A stretch of DNA of 64,000 nt from Bradysia coprophila (lineage: Eukaryota; Arthropoda; Insecta; Diptera; Sciaridae): assembly GCF_014529535.1 (NCBI RefSeq), contig NW_023503493.1, forward strand, positions 16,338,001-16,402,000, in the 5' to 3' direction. Below the pieces are notes generated by a model. It saw nothing but the letters and a program-made list of their open reading frames with translations, made no database searches and was not told the origin of the DNA. Made by a program: the position numbers and the translations under genes. Positions within the stretch are counted from its first letter, which is position 1; the number at the start of each line of letters is the position of its first letter. This document shows, in pieces, positions 9,232 to 20,121 of the stretch.

Positions 9232-10270
9232 AGAGAGAGTGGTGGAAAACTGGTTTCAGTCGATAGTGAAATTCGAATAACAATTGTACAAAAACTTGGT
9301 ACCCTAAGTGCAAGTGAAGCCGGCAGAGACACGCTAAAGTTGGAAAAACGTGATTTTCAAACAGTCATAGAGGCGTGTATACTTGACGGATGAAGCTACA
9401 AAATAGTTCTAGCAGTAGTGCAACATTTCCTCTACCAATAACCAAAAAAATATTTTTGGAAACCAATTACACAGTAGCTCAAAGTTTTTCCCTCATATTT
9501 GGTAAAATTTGTAGGTTTCAAAGGAATCTGAGACAGACTTATTAAATTTTTTGTAATTAAAACGGTTAAGTCTGAAATGCTGGAAGTCTCAGCTGACCAT
9601 CGACACCACACATGCAATGACTCATGTCAACAGTGCCGATGTGTTGGGTGAATAAGTGAAATGTGTCCATCTACAGCAAAGTTTTGTGCATGATTTGAAA
9701 TATCTTTATAAAGAGCAAAATATCGATGTTATTTTGCTTTTTTCGTTGTCTCTATAACTTCGTTAATCAAACAAATCATCCCAGCGGTGTTTTCAAAGAT
9801 TTTTCAAATCATGCACAAAATTTCGCTGGAGAAGGACACATTTCATTTATTCATCCAACATATCGGCACTGTTGACATGAGTCATTGCATGTGTGGTGTC
9901 GATGGTCAGCTGAGACTTCCAGCATTTCAGACTTAACCGTTTTAATTACAAAAAATTTAATAAGTCTGTCTCAGATTCCTTTGAAACCTACAAATTTTAC
10001 CAAATATGAGGGAAAAACTTTGAGCTACTGTGTAATTGGTTTCCAAAAATATTTTTTTGGTTATTGGTAGAGGAAATGTTGCACTACTGCTAGAACTATT
10101 TTGTAGCTTCATCCGTCAAGTATACACGCCTCTATGACTGTTTGAAAATCACGTTTTTCCAACTTTAGCGTGTCTCTGCCGGCTTCACTTGCACTTAGGG
10201 TACCAAGTTTTTGTACAATTGTTATTCGAATTTCACTATCGACTGAAACCAGTTTTCCACCACTCTCTCT
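9232..10270. repeat. Long inverted repeat (foldback) with about 410-bp identical arms
   Basis: Left arm 9232 to about 9702 and right arm about 9800-10270 are reverse complements about the axis at 9751. The outer 410 or so bases look identical on reading through. The inner 60 bases (about 9644-9702) carry roughly nine mismatches, and the central 100 bases are unrelated. The same 61-codon frame therefore appears on both strands (9432-9617 and 9885-10070); it shows no recognisable protein. The best description is a foldback element or an inverted duplication. Confidence 0.9.
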
Positions 10271-11111
10271 GTAGACAGGATGGGCTATGCACCAATGTCA
10301 CCGACGGTACGGATGAAAATCAAAAATTTTTGTGGAACCTTGTTCAGGGCTCCGAGCTGACAAATATTATCCAAAAATATCAAAAAGTGCATCGAAATGC
10401 TCATTTAAAATTCATTCAACCGCACCGTGGAAGAACACTATTGAAAAGTTGGAAAAAAAGCAGTTGAGTTATGTTCGAATACTGTTGCACATCGACTCGG
10501 CTGTTTGCTCGAAGCGGTCTCGTGCATTGCGTGAATGTTTTTGTGGTCGCAACTGAATCTGGACCTTTCAATGTTTCAATGGCAGACAGTGGGTTTTGAT
10601 TTTTTATTTTTACAAGTTCGCACACATTTGGACATCGCTATGACATCAATATCACCACACAGAACGTGACCACAGCATTGCAAGTATGTAGTAAGTTGTC
10701 AACTTCTCGCTGATCTACACTCGGCCTTTTACTCGAACTAATCTACGACCGAAACGGCAAATTGAATTTATTTTGAAATCTTTATTTTTCACAAATTGCT
10801 CTGATGTACATGGTACAAAGCTTAATCAATTTGGACATTTTTAAAATTCGTTCAATTAAATGTTATTAAGTCTGTGTTGTTTAGTTTGTTTATTTAGGGT
10901 TTCCTTCTGTAATGACAAAATATCGGTGAGGGTTCGATCCAGGAATCCAGGAATAGTTGACTGGCCTTCACAATAACCAGAACACTTAATTCTAAACCCT
11001 CAACACACACGAGATGCAAAAGTATTGTAAAAAATATCGATACAATAAAAGAATTCAACCGCCATCCCATCCGCGTTCATCTGAATCCAAAAACAAATCT
11101 TTTTTGTTAAT
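10271..11111. other. Intergenic, 3' flank of TFIIS
   Basis: No gene recognised. A minus-strand AATAAA (10889-10894) lies 218 bases past the TFIIS stop and may be its polyadenylation signal. Overlapping short frames at 10.2-10.6 kb are lysine-rich without recognisable motifs. Confidence 0.4.
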
Positions 11112-12467
11112 CTAGCAAAACTTCCAGCGATGACCACACGCATTGCATAGTACAAATGTGGTCATAGGTTCATCGGCCGACCTCGTCTGTATTTGATTGT
11201 ACGTACAGTTGCGCTTACGACATTTACCGCATTTCAATAAATCGGTTTGTGTTCCTTGTACCGTAGCCAACTGAGCATCGTTGATAGCTTCCTTGACAAA
11301 TTTATCACGCAATTTCTTCATTTCATCACTAGCCATTTCTTCCGGTGTCATTTTGGCCAATTTTTGTGCAGTTATCGCTCCAGCTATAAAATTGGTTCGA
11401 AGCGTCGGGTTTTTCGCATCCTTCAAATTGGCCACACGTGAGCGAACACGATTTTTGTATCGGTTGTCCGTGTTCTTGAACTCCATGTATATGCAATCCT
11501 CCAGTTCTTCGGCCAATTCTTCCGGAGTATTACAGCCCTCGGGCATCTCTCCGCCCAATTTGATTGCAGTGGCCAGCATTTCGCGACATTTTAGCCGAAC
11601 GGCATCGGTCATTGTGCTGGATGCGGGAAAACTCGCTTGAATTTTGTTTCGGTCTTTGTCTTTTTCCTCCTTTTTCGAATCGGATGTTGACTTTTTGTGG
11701 GCGCTGTTGCTGGATTTTGACGATGATTTTGAACTGGTACTTGTTTGACTGCTGGGAGAATCTTTGCTCGTTGGTGTGCTGGCCAAGAATTTCTTCCAGT
11801 TTTTTATCAACGTTTTTGACAGACTTATCACCTCATCGTCCTTGCTGCACTTCCGCAGTTCGTTAACCGTCATTCCGATACGGGTTTTCGTTAAAATTTC
11901 CAGGTCGACGTTCAGCGTCTGCAGTGATTTCAATAGATCGAGCGCTTGCTCTTGGCTCTGAAAATATGGAAAAGAAATTTTAATCAAATGGTCACGGCCG
12001 ATGTTCGAGCATTGTCTAGCACAAATTTGATATAAACTGTCAACGATACGTTGTGTGATCACATCAATAAAGCCAAACTCAATATTCTTGAAATAATATT
12101 CAAATGGATGCAATTTTCATACAAGATTCGGAAAAAATGTTTTGCCAGGGCGGCATAAAATGTTCGTGAAATTGTTTTGGTTTGACTCTACGCACACAAC
12201 GAGAAAATTCTCCAACAACACACAATTTCCAAACCGTTCGTTTTTGTTAAGTTTCATTTTTCGATATTCCTCAGTAGCCATCACTCTCACAGCCCACAAA
12301 ACATACAGTTCATGAATCAAAAATATTTTCACCGCAAATGAGCGCCCCTATTGAAAAATCACAAAACATGTCGAAGTCATTTTCAGATAATCACTAACCT
12401 CTCCGTCGCCGCTAGACATTTTGCTAAGTTTCTTCTGGATTCTCATTACATCCCCTTCGACACTCAT
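11112..12467 (-). CDS. TfIIS: Transcription elongation factor S-II (TFIIS)
   Basis: Nuclear factor that rescues arrested RNA polymerase II by stimulating its intrinsic RNA cleavage. Two exons: 12399-12467 (23 codons, [17 protein letters not shown]...) and 11112-11957. The 441-base intron has GTTAGTG at its donor and TTTTCAG at its acceptor, phase 0; total 304 residues, close to the fly protein's length. Order: N-terminal LW domain (to about residue 85, with [14 protein letters not shown]), a Ser/Lys linker (about 86-135), the central polymerase-binding domain (about 140-255, with [19 protein letters not shown]), and the C-terminal zinc ribbon (266-304). Zinc ligands are C266, C269, C294 and C297; the catalytic acidic pair is D285-E286 in [10 protein letters not shown]. 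The exon 2 frame is also open into the intron to an ATG at 12113, but that start lacks the conserved N-terminus. All key residues are present. Divergent neighbour of ATPAF2. Confidence 0.97.
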
Positions 12468-12956
12468 TTTAAAATCGATCTTTTAATTAAAGTTTGATTA
12501 ATATCTCGAAAAACTCGGTTTTTATCTTCGTGCTAATGCAAAAAAGTATGGTGTTTTATAATAAAGCAGCCGCCAGAAAAAAGCAACGAAATGAGTGACG
12601 TTTGAAGCGCTGAGGGCGCTGAGCATCAATGCATTGATGACATATTATTATTTGTTGAATATGTTCACTTAAATCATCAAAATATTTCAAAACTTTAAGG
12701 AAGGTGTGATAAAACTCAAGGTTCTGGAAGAACAGGTTATGACACCCGAAGGCACGTGACACCAACTTTGTTAAACGCACTCATTACAAATTGTGGGAAA
12801 AATTCAACTTGAACAAAATAATTAAAAAAAAAAAAATATTTTTGTTAAGTTGAAGTCAGCATATAAATTTTCATCAACATAGACGGCGCCACAGAGAAAT
12901 ATTGGTGTCACCGCCTTCGTGATCAACGCAGAGGTGTCTTAGGCGAAAACAGATGA

Positions 12957-13102
12957 GGCATTCAAAACGTGTTTTGGTCCTTGTCCTTGTTTTCATGACG
13001 AAAATGTCTCAACTGTTAAAAAAGGTAAAAATTTCTCTATAGAAAATTGCGATTGCCGCATCTGTCAATGAAAACTAGGATCAAAACACGTTTTCAATGT
13101 CT
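12957..13102. mobile_element. Short inverted-repeat element (MITE-like)
   Basis: CATTCAAAACGTGTTTTGGT (from 12959) is matched in reverse complement at 13079-13100 with two mismatches, and similarity continues inward (CTTGTTTTCATGAC against CTAGTTTTCATTGAC). About 145 bp, non-coding. Confidence 0.6.
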
Positions 13103-13723
13103 CGTTTGTGCTATCCCTTAACCTGTTCTTTCAGATCCTTGATAAAACCGATAAAACCGTAGATCAAAATTTTGACTACTGGCAGGACGATCGCTTGTCA
13201 TAATTTAATTTATTAGCCAACTAAAAGCAAACTCCTCGAAACGGGGTAATACTTGAATAATAATAATAATAATACTTGTTGCAAAAACAAATAAATTGAA
13301 AATTCTGACTAAAATGTTTATTGAACAATTTGAAGTAACCCGGAAATGTTTATATTTGAAGCTAAGCAAAGTAATATCACCAAACTGTTGTGAAAATGAT
13401 AAATTTCTCAGGAATTTAAAAATTATTCCGCTCTTGTGAGGTTAACTGTAATTTAGCGCGTGTTATTTGTAGTGCCAAATACTGTCTTATTTAATCTATC
13501 GGCACGGCATTCAAAAATTATGTTGACTTCAAGACGTTTAAAAATTACAGCGGCCACCATTACATCTCTCGTTTGTAGCTCTATGGTTAAAAGTATATTG
13601 TCCCATCTGGTGATTTGGCTTAAATGTAATTGTAACGCGAATAATTGCAGAAATGAAAGCAGATTTTATTACTTCTCCACCGACTTAGGAGACGTTTAAT
13701 GTGATGGAAAAAAAATCAACTGA

Positions 13724-13985
13724 ACCAAGGTTTTTGAAAGGTTGTGAAACATCAAGTTATGATACTTCTGTGTTGTTCATGAAGGCGATGACACAAATAT
13801 TTGGACAGACAGACAGATTCTGTTAAAGAGGGGACCGATTCTTATGAATTTAAAAATTCTTAACTAGACAGTTGTCACCATAAAACGAAAAACGTATGGA
13901 CCACTCTTAGCGTTAAGGTAACAACTGTCATCTTTGTCACCCAGCATCGTGGGTCTTATAACCTGTTGTTTCACAACCTTGGATT
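13724..13985. mobile_element. Inverted-repeat element with AAGGTTGTGAAACA arms
   Basis: AAGGTTGTGAAACATCAAGT (13738 onward) pairs with the reverse complement of the right end, which reads AAGGTTGTGAAACAACAGGT from 13981 downward. Length about 260 bp, no coding potential, probably a MITE. Confidence 0.6.
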
Positions 13986-14149
13986 TTTGTTGTTTGAATT
14001 GGGAGCCGCCAAATTTTTCACAATTGGAAATTGAACCAACTCCAAATATTGATTGTAGCGCAGCGCAATGTCATCCCCGTAGGAACCTCAAGAAACACGA
14101 TTGTTTTGTTTACATGATCCGAGTATTTATAAAGGAAATATAGAGAAAA

Positions 14150-15166
14150 ATGTTGAAAAGACTCTTTTCATCACAGTTGAGTAAATTAATTCTCGTACAG
14201 AATGTACCTACGATTTGGTGCCGTCAATATGGTACGTAAATCATGACGAAATTGACCGTATAACTCGTATGCAATGTGTTGGTAAAAATGTGTTTCATAA
14301 CAGCTTCTGCTCCGAAACGATTTTATAAAAACGCCAGTGTGTTGTACAGCGGCACTAACCAATATGAAATCACACTGGACAATCGTAAATTGAAGACACC
14401 AAATGGAGGGCAATTTGTCGTGCGCAGTGAACCGTTGGCAATCGCAGTTGCTGCCGAATGGAATGCACAAAGGGATACTATCGAAAGGTCAAAAATGCAT
14501 TTGGTAAGAATGTCTGGTATCACGACGACCCTGAGCCCACCCACTAATGCTTTCGTTTTAAATAGACGGCCCTATGCAGCACAGCCATTGACAATCCGAA
14601 CCGATTAACCAAAGAAGACATGGTCAATTACATTTTACAGTTCCTGCCAACCGACACCGTTTTGTTTCACTCACCGGTAATTTATTCTCGTCCATCGTCT
14701 TATCTCATGACCTAATACGATCGTCGTATTACAGGAAGATGACGAACTCTATAAAGTCCAATGCAGGGACTGGGATCCGGCGATAAAATGGTTCAACGAG
14801 CGTTACGAAACAAATTTGACCAAATCACGTGACATTTTGTCGCCGGTCATGGCCGACGGAACAAAAATGAACATCACCAAGCACTTGCTGTCCTACGACC
14901 TGACATCGATGCATGGATTTGTGTTCGCAGTTGATGTGTTGAAATCGATGGTTCTGGCATTCGCATGCATTGACCGGTTCATAACAGTCGAACAAGCCGT
15001 AAAGTTCTCACGATTGGAGGAAGAGTTTCAAATCACGCATTGGGGCCGTGTCGAATGGGCTCACGATCTAGCCCAGCAGGATCATCAAGCACGTTTAGCT
15101 GCTGCAGTTTTGTTTATCCATTTCAATAATTTCGAACATCTCGTCAAGGAGAAGTTGGTGGTGTAG
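14150..15166 (+). CDS. ATPAF2: ATP synthase F1 assembly factor 2 (ATP12 family)
   Basis: Mitochondrial matrix chaperone that binds the free F1 alpha subunit before it enters the F1 hexamer. Four exons: 14150-14231, 14304-14503, 14566-14676 and 14735-15166, separated by 58-72 base GT-AG introns (phases 1, 0, 0); total 274 residues, normal for the family. The N-terminus (MLKRLFSSQLSKL ... IWCRQY) is basic, hydroxylated and lacks acidic residues, as expected of a matrix-targeting peptide. The ATP12 domain starts at KRFYKNASV and contains the family stretches VVRSEPLAIAVAAEWNAQ, KMHLTALCSTAID and FLPTDTVLFHSPEDDEL. The C-terminal helical part has EEEFQITHWGRVEWAHD. The ATG at 14150 is the only in-frame start giving a targeting peptide. 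Convergent with phosphomevalonate kinase; the first downstream AATAAA (15577-15582) lies inside a MITE. Confidence 0.96.
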
Positions 15167-15505
15167 ATGAAGTTGTAAATGGCGAGAGAAAAAAATTGAT
15201 TTTGACTGTTGCCGAATTTCTTTCATTTTCTCCAGTCTTCCAACTTTCGGATTAAAGTTGGCCTCTCCAAAGTTTTGCGGCAATGTGTCTTTCACTTACA
15301 AAAGGTGCTGTGCATCCCTTGATTGCGCGAAATTACTTACACTTAACCAGAAGTTTGAGCCGAATCAGCAACAACTGAACTTCACCAAAGTTCCAACTGG
15401 AATTACCCAAAACTTATCTTTAAAAAAATGGAAACTCAGCGCTACCTTTTATGTGTAAGCTTAACCTTGCGCCTGAATGTTCCAGGTTCCCACATATCCT
15501 AGATA

Positions 15506-15629
15506 CAGTGAACGACATCTCAAATGTCTCACTGTCATTTTTTTCAGAGAATGTCATTGTGAATTTGCAATGACACAATAAAATTCTCAAAAAAATTTGA
15601 CAGTGAGACATTTGAGATGTCGTTCACTG
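15506..15629. mobile_element. 124-bp TA-flanked palindromic MITE, copy 1
   Basis: Nearly the whole element folds on itself. Ends CAGTGAACGACATCTCAAAT ... reverse complement, with ACTGTCA continuing the arm, flanked by TA on both sides (15504-15505 and 15630-15631). TA target duplication and a CAGTG-type end suggest mobilisation by a Tc1/mariner-type transposase. A 126-bp second copy is at 17664-17789 in the opposite orientation. The AATAAA at 15577-15582 could serve ATPAF2. Confidence 0.85.
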
Positions 15630-15729
15630 TATCGTTAATGCTTCTTTGTTTCTTCGTATAAGTGAGTACTCCGTGTTTTCTACTTATGTCTTCTCCAACG
15701 AAAAGATTGGTTCATTACCTTACCATTCT

Positions 15730-15735
15730 TTTATT
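15730..15735 (-). terminator. Polyadenylation signal of phosphomevalonate kinase
   Basis: AATAAA on the minus strand, 107 bases beyond the stop codon ending at 15842; the best-placed signal for this gene. Confidence 0.5.
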
Positions 15736-15841
15736 TTCCATGTTTGAGTGTACAAAACTTAAAAATCAACATTTTACAACCACCAACCACAAAATATAAA
15801 AATCTCACGTCTTTTTTCACCATTTTTCGTCTTCTCACCTT

Positions 15842-16874
15842 TTATGTCTTCAGTACATTTTCAACATAAATCATGATATTTTGGAAAATACTTTCGGCAT
15901 TCGATTCAACATCGTTATTAATCACAAAATCCCAATCATCGAAGTCATCCAAGCCACATTCAGACGCCACATCATCAATGCCCTAGAATGAAGAATCTTA
16001 TCAATCAGTGCCGATTGTCGTCAATTTTAACTCTGACTATACCTCAGTAAAGACAAATCCTCTCTTAATACGTTCTTCGTCGCTAGCGTTTATGCGAACC
16101 GCTAACACTGGGATATTTAAACTGGTGAAGTAATCCATATCGGTCCGACGTCTAACATCACTAACAATTGTAATCGGTTTTTTGGCTGAATGAAATCAGT
16201 GAACTCAATTTAGAAGATAGTCACATAGGGCGCATTTAAGACACCACCAACCTGATTTGAAGGCATCTAAACAAAAAAATGTTGGCATTTGAGCTCGCAC
16301 TTTGTCACTCCAAACTATCATGTCTTTTCTGTGTTGTTCTTTTAATGGACCGCAGCCTGAAAAAAATGGAATTACTCCCAAACGAAAATGTAACGAGATG
16401 CAATAGCATGGAATAAACTCCATATTTTGTGCCAAGGCTTCGGAAAAGGCAATTGTAATGAAAATTATGATTAGACCTAATTCCCGCCTCTAAAGGTGAC
16501 AGTGCGGATGTCACCAATAAAAGCCAACACTCTCAAAAACTCTTTCCTTAGACTCGTCTGGGTTAGAAATGTATCATAGAGTGACCGTACCAAGTAATTC
16601 CTCAACGCTAAGTTCCATCTTCTTTGCCCAATGCTTCTTTATTGGTTCAGATATGCGAATGATTTCTGCCACGGATTCACCAAGTCTAAAAATAAATTCA
16701 TTTTAGTGAACAGACAACAATACGTGGTTCAAAGATCTGTGTCAGATCAACAGATCATCTCACCAGGTCATAATGGAGAAATTACTTTGATAATAATGCA
16801 GCTGCGATGAAATCTTTGCCCGCTTTCCTTTTACCACTAAATAAAATGATTAGTTTTGATTTATTGGTGCTCAT
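15842..16874 (-). CDS. Pmvk: Phosphomevalonate kinase (animal type)
   Basis: Converts mevalonate 5-phosphate and ATP to mevalonate 5-diphosphate in the mevalonate pathway, which in insects feeds juvenile hormone, dolichol and ubiquinone synthesis. Five exons on the minus strand: 16786-16874, 16591-16685, 16252-16356, 16043-16185 and 15842-15982. The GT-AG introns are in phases 2, 1, 1 and 0, and joining them gives 190 residues (animal enzymes are about 190). Family hallmarks: the P-loop-like SGKRKAGKDF (residues 13-22), SKLGESVAEIIRISEPIKK, HRKDMIVWSDK, the substrate-binding VSDVRRRTDMDYF, and near the end GIDDVASECGLDDFDDWDF. This is the animal GHMP-unrelated, nucleoside-monophosphate-kinase-fold type. 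All exons are needed to keep frame; none is damaged. Tail-to-tail with ATPAF2, 675 bases apart. Confidence 0.96.
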
Positions 16875-17101
16875 TGTCGGGGCAGAATAATTGTTGCCGG
16901 TATATGGTGTTATATTAGTAAGAAACCGATAATATGCAGAAAACAAAATTTACCAAAATAAACAACACGACGATGACAACTGTGCCTTATCAAGTTCGAT
17001 TTTGTGATGTTTCCAAACGTCAAAAATTTTCGGAAATTCTACTTTTTCGATATTGACACTTGAGTACAAAGCGTAAAAAGTTTAAATTTTTTAAAATACT
17101 G

Positions 17102-17273
17102 ACCGAACCAAGGTCTTATATTAGGAGGCCACGACGATCACTGGCAAAAATCGCAAAAATGTTGGTACACTGTCTGTGATTTCCAAATAAAATCTTAGTC
17201 ACATTTTTGCGTTACTACCTTAGCGAAGAAGTAGCGATGGACGTAACCTCTTGATATAAGACCTTCGACTGAA
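17102..17273. mobile_element. Inverted-repeat MITE with AAGGTCTTATAT arms
   Basis: AAGGTCTTATATTAGGAGG (17110-17128) pairs with CCTCTTGATATAAGACCTT (17247-17265). A second inner pair is GCAAAAATGT / ACATTTTTGCG. About 170 bp, non-coding. Confidence 0.65.
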
Positions 17274-17663
17274 CACCAACAACAATAATTAGCAGCCATT
17301 AACACTTTTACAGACAACTTTTGTCATGTTTTACCGACATTAATCTGTTACAGACGGCTGTCATATGTTATCGACAACGACAGCAAAAATAATCGACAAG
17401 CTTTGAAACGCGGTCTTAAACTGATCTCATTATAAGAATGTAATTTTGGTGGGTTTCGTTTGTTTCTTTTGTTTTATTTGTTCCACACGTATTCCTTCAC
17501 ATAGAAGTAGCGTTTGTCTTTACGTTTCTTCAATTCCACACGTGCGTGTGAGTGAAACGACACTCTTTACGCTTCTTTCGTTGACGCCATGTTGAACGAT
17601 GTGGAACAAATAAAACTGTAGAATGCTAACCAATTTACAAACTTTAATTGAGTTGAGTTTATA

Positions 17664-17789
17664 CAGTGAACGACATCTCAAATGTCTCACTGTCAAATTT
17701 TTCTGAGAATTTTATTGTGTCATTGCAAATTCACAATGACATATTCTCTGAAAAAAATGACAGTGAGACATTTGAGGTGTCGTTCACTG
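17664..17789. mobile_element. 126-bp TA-flanked palindromic MITE, copy 2
   Basis: Same family as 15506-15629 but with the centre in the opposite orientation; ends CAGTGAACGACATC and its complement, TA at 17662-17663 and 17790-17791. Arms about 35 bp with one mismatch (GAGGTGTCG against GAGATGTCG). Confidence 0.85.
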
Positions 17790-19110
17790 TATATCAAAAA
17801 ATATTACTTCCATTAAATGAGGTAATAGTTTGAACAGTGAAACTGTTAATATGCTTGCCGTCTGTGACAGGTTAATGATAATAATAAACAATATTGGCTG
17901 TGGACAACTAATATAGCAAATTAATAGTTAAATCCAAGGTTTTATATGAAAAAGCTACGCAGATCACTGTAGTGGCGCTGAACTGTGCTGTAATTTAAAA
18001 AAACAAAATTTTAGTACAATTTCAGTTCAATTGAAATTTTGTATCGAGCTGCAGTTGGTGTTATCGACATTTTTTTTCTTCAATGCGACCCTATGGCGGT
18101 ATGCGTAGCCTCATCTTATGCAATTTAGGTTAAAACTACAGACGTTAAAGATTTGTTTGGAAACACTAAACAAATTACAACAGAGCGTTATCGCTGTATA
18201 TGACGCTAATCTCAGGGCTGTAAAAAGGACGAAGAAAGGTCTCAGCCTCAACATCGTACAAAAACGTTAAATGGTTGTGCTAATAACTCAAATTTAATGT
18301 GCGATTTAAAATATTGATAACAAAAATAATCTCATTAACGTTCATTTCTTCTACAAATAATTCAATTTACAGAGGTGTAATTACAACACTTACCTGTATT
18401 TAATGTAGCGCTGGTTGGTTATTAATAATAATTATTATTATTGATCCTAAAATGTTCCTTTCCGTGCGCTGACTCTTATATATTCTCTACTGGAACATTT
18501 TTATTGAACATAAATTATTTGTTGCATTGAGCAAACAACACTATGCTACGAATGCCATACCGTAATGTCTGCATCTGCTACTGGTCTATCTTACGTCAGT
18601 CCTCTATGTACTCTATCTATATTCCCATATCAATTTACATTACATGCGAAATGTAAGTTTAAGTGAAAACGTATATCATCCGAAAATCATTTATACTCGT
18701 ACATACATAATTTATAGAAATATGTATAGATATATATAATGCAACCGAGACCATTCTCTTCTCAGACATGCAATCAGCCACAATTCTTAGTTTTGTTCCA
18801 TAACTGGAAAAACCTTTTTAATATAAAAGCATAGAAATTGGTGTAGAGAATATGAAAAGTGTAATGTGAGGTGATCATTTATTCATTCGCAGTCTGGATG
18901 GCCTGACTATATGCATTGTATAAAAGGTTATGATTCTTTAGAGGTTGTGTGTGGTTCATTATATTCCAGACATGCAAATGATTACGATAGGGGACAAGGA
19001 TGTGAAAAATGAAATGACCATAACGATAATCTCTTTTCATTTTTTGCATTTTTTCGATTCAGTATTGCTTACTGCCATTTTCTTCCTGACTTTAGAGACT
19101 TCTTGTTTTT

Positions 19111-19236
19111 AATCTTTTTTGTCGCAGACGAGAAGTTCCTGGTCTTGTCGAAATAGAAGGAGTAGATGTTTTGAATCTTTTTTGTCGTAGACGAGAAGTT
19201 CTTGGTCTTTTCGAAGTAGAAGGAGTAGATTTTACC
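19111..19236. repeat. 63-bp tandem duplication
   Basis: The string AATCTTTTTTGTCG starts at 19111 and again at 19174; the two 63-bp units (with GACGAGAAGTTC and GAAGGAGTAGAT) differ at about five positions. The period is 21 codons and a short minus-strand frame spans it, but I see no recognisable protein. Confidence 0.75.
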
Positions 19237-19269
19237 ATATGTAGCGATATGCTTGTCGTTTAAGCAATA

Positions 19270-20121
19270 GACTATGCCAATCATATTTAACCAATGATGC
19301 CATTTTAAAGGTCATCAATAGTGGTGACTTTATCACTATTTTATTTTACCGGAATCATGCACACATTCAAATAAAAGCATTTCCGCCAAAAAAATCATTT
19401 TTTAAATTAACGGACAAAAAAATTTCAGTTTTGTGGTGTCACTTACGACTATCTTCACAACAGACATGTCAAGAATTTTGTTTACCTGAATGGCAACATA
19501 TTTTTGTATGTTTTCTTCACATACCGACTGAATTAGCACGAAACGTATTGCAGGCAATTTCTAGGCACATAAAATTAAGGAATTGAACACTGAATGGCAC
19601 AATTCACACCAAATTACTTTTAAAAATGAGATTTTCACAACACCCACAATGTTTGACCAAATTAATTTGTCTTTAAAATTATTTCGGAGAATTTGTCCTA
19701 AATTCTGTTTAAGACACTAGCATGAGCACACTCGGAACTATTTTCTGTGCGAAATTTAAACTGAATCACTTTGTTTTACGCGAAATACTACAAATTTTCG
19801 ACACAAACTTGTTTGAGATTTAAAATTTACTGTCCCGATTTGACATTTCATCAAAACAAAATTCAGTGAATCAGTCAAAACTGGATGAACTGAGTGAACA
19901 ATACTACTCATACTACTGTAATTGCAAAGTGGCAAACTTAAGACCTTATGTGGAATTTGGGTGGAAAATGGCGCAAATCACATATTTCAGGAATTTATAA
20001 AGTGAAAAATCTTTCCGGTTTCAAGTTTTTTCGTCAAAAGACGAGACACGGGTATCTTTATTTTCAATTTTTAGCTGCCTTATGTAAAAAAATTGAGAAA
20101 AAAAATCATTTTGGCGTAGTC
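19270..20121. mobile_element. 852-bp TA-flanked element with GACTATGCCAA termini, copy 1
   Basis: Begins GACTATGCCAA and ends TTGGCGTAGTC, flanked by TA on each side (19268-19269 and 20122-20123). No transposase ORF. It is nearly identical, base for base, to 31586-32440, so the copies are recent. TA flanks point to a Tc1/mariner/IS630-type mobiliser. Small frames within it, such as 19948-20196, are shared with the other copy and do not resemble known proteins. Confidence 0.85.

Larger units (their letters stand above)
12468..14149. other. 1.7-kb divergent gap between TFIIS and ATPAF2
   Basis: Contains both upstream regions. Two inverted-repeat elements are visible (12957-13102 and 13724-13985, listed separately), plus a short (AAT)n microsatellite at about 13257-13275. 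I recognise no exon. The motif AAGAACAGGTTATGACACCCG (12728 onward) is related to copies near 13745 and 48219 and marks dispersed repeat debris. Confidence 0.5.
16875..19269. other. Upstream flank of Pmvk, repeat-bearing, no gene seen
   Basis: Apart from the two MITEs listed at 17102-17273 and 17664-17789 and a 63-bp duplication near 19.1-19.2 kb, I recognise nothing. Short strings such as GGTTAATGATAATAATAAAC near 17875 resemble the ends of the TTAA-flanked element described at 28.6 kb. Confidence 0.4.

Noticed and set aside
9432..10070. Identical 61-codon protein encoded on both arms of the inverted repeat
   Set aside because: Identity follows from the DNA symmetry; the translation has no recognisable motif.
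10926..10946. GGTTCGATCC string resembling a tRNA T-arm
   Set aside because: No acceptor stem, D-arm or anticodon arm can be placed around it.
12117..12332. 71-codon minus-strand frame between TFIIS exons
   Set aside because: Lies within the TFIIS intron, which has proper GT-AG ends and restores the conserved protein; no motif of its own.
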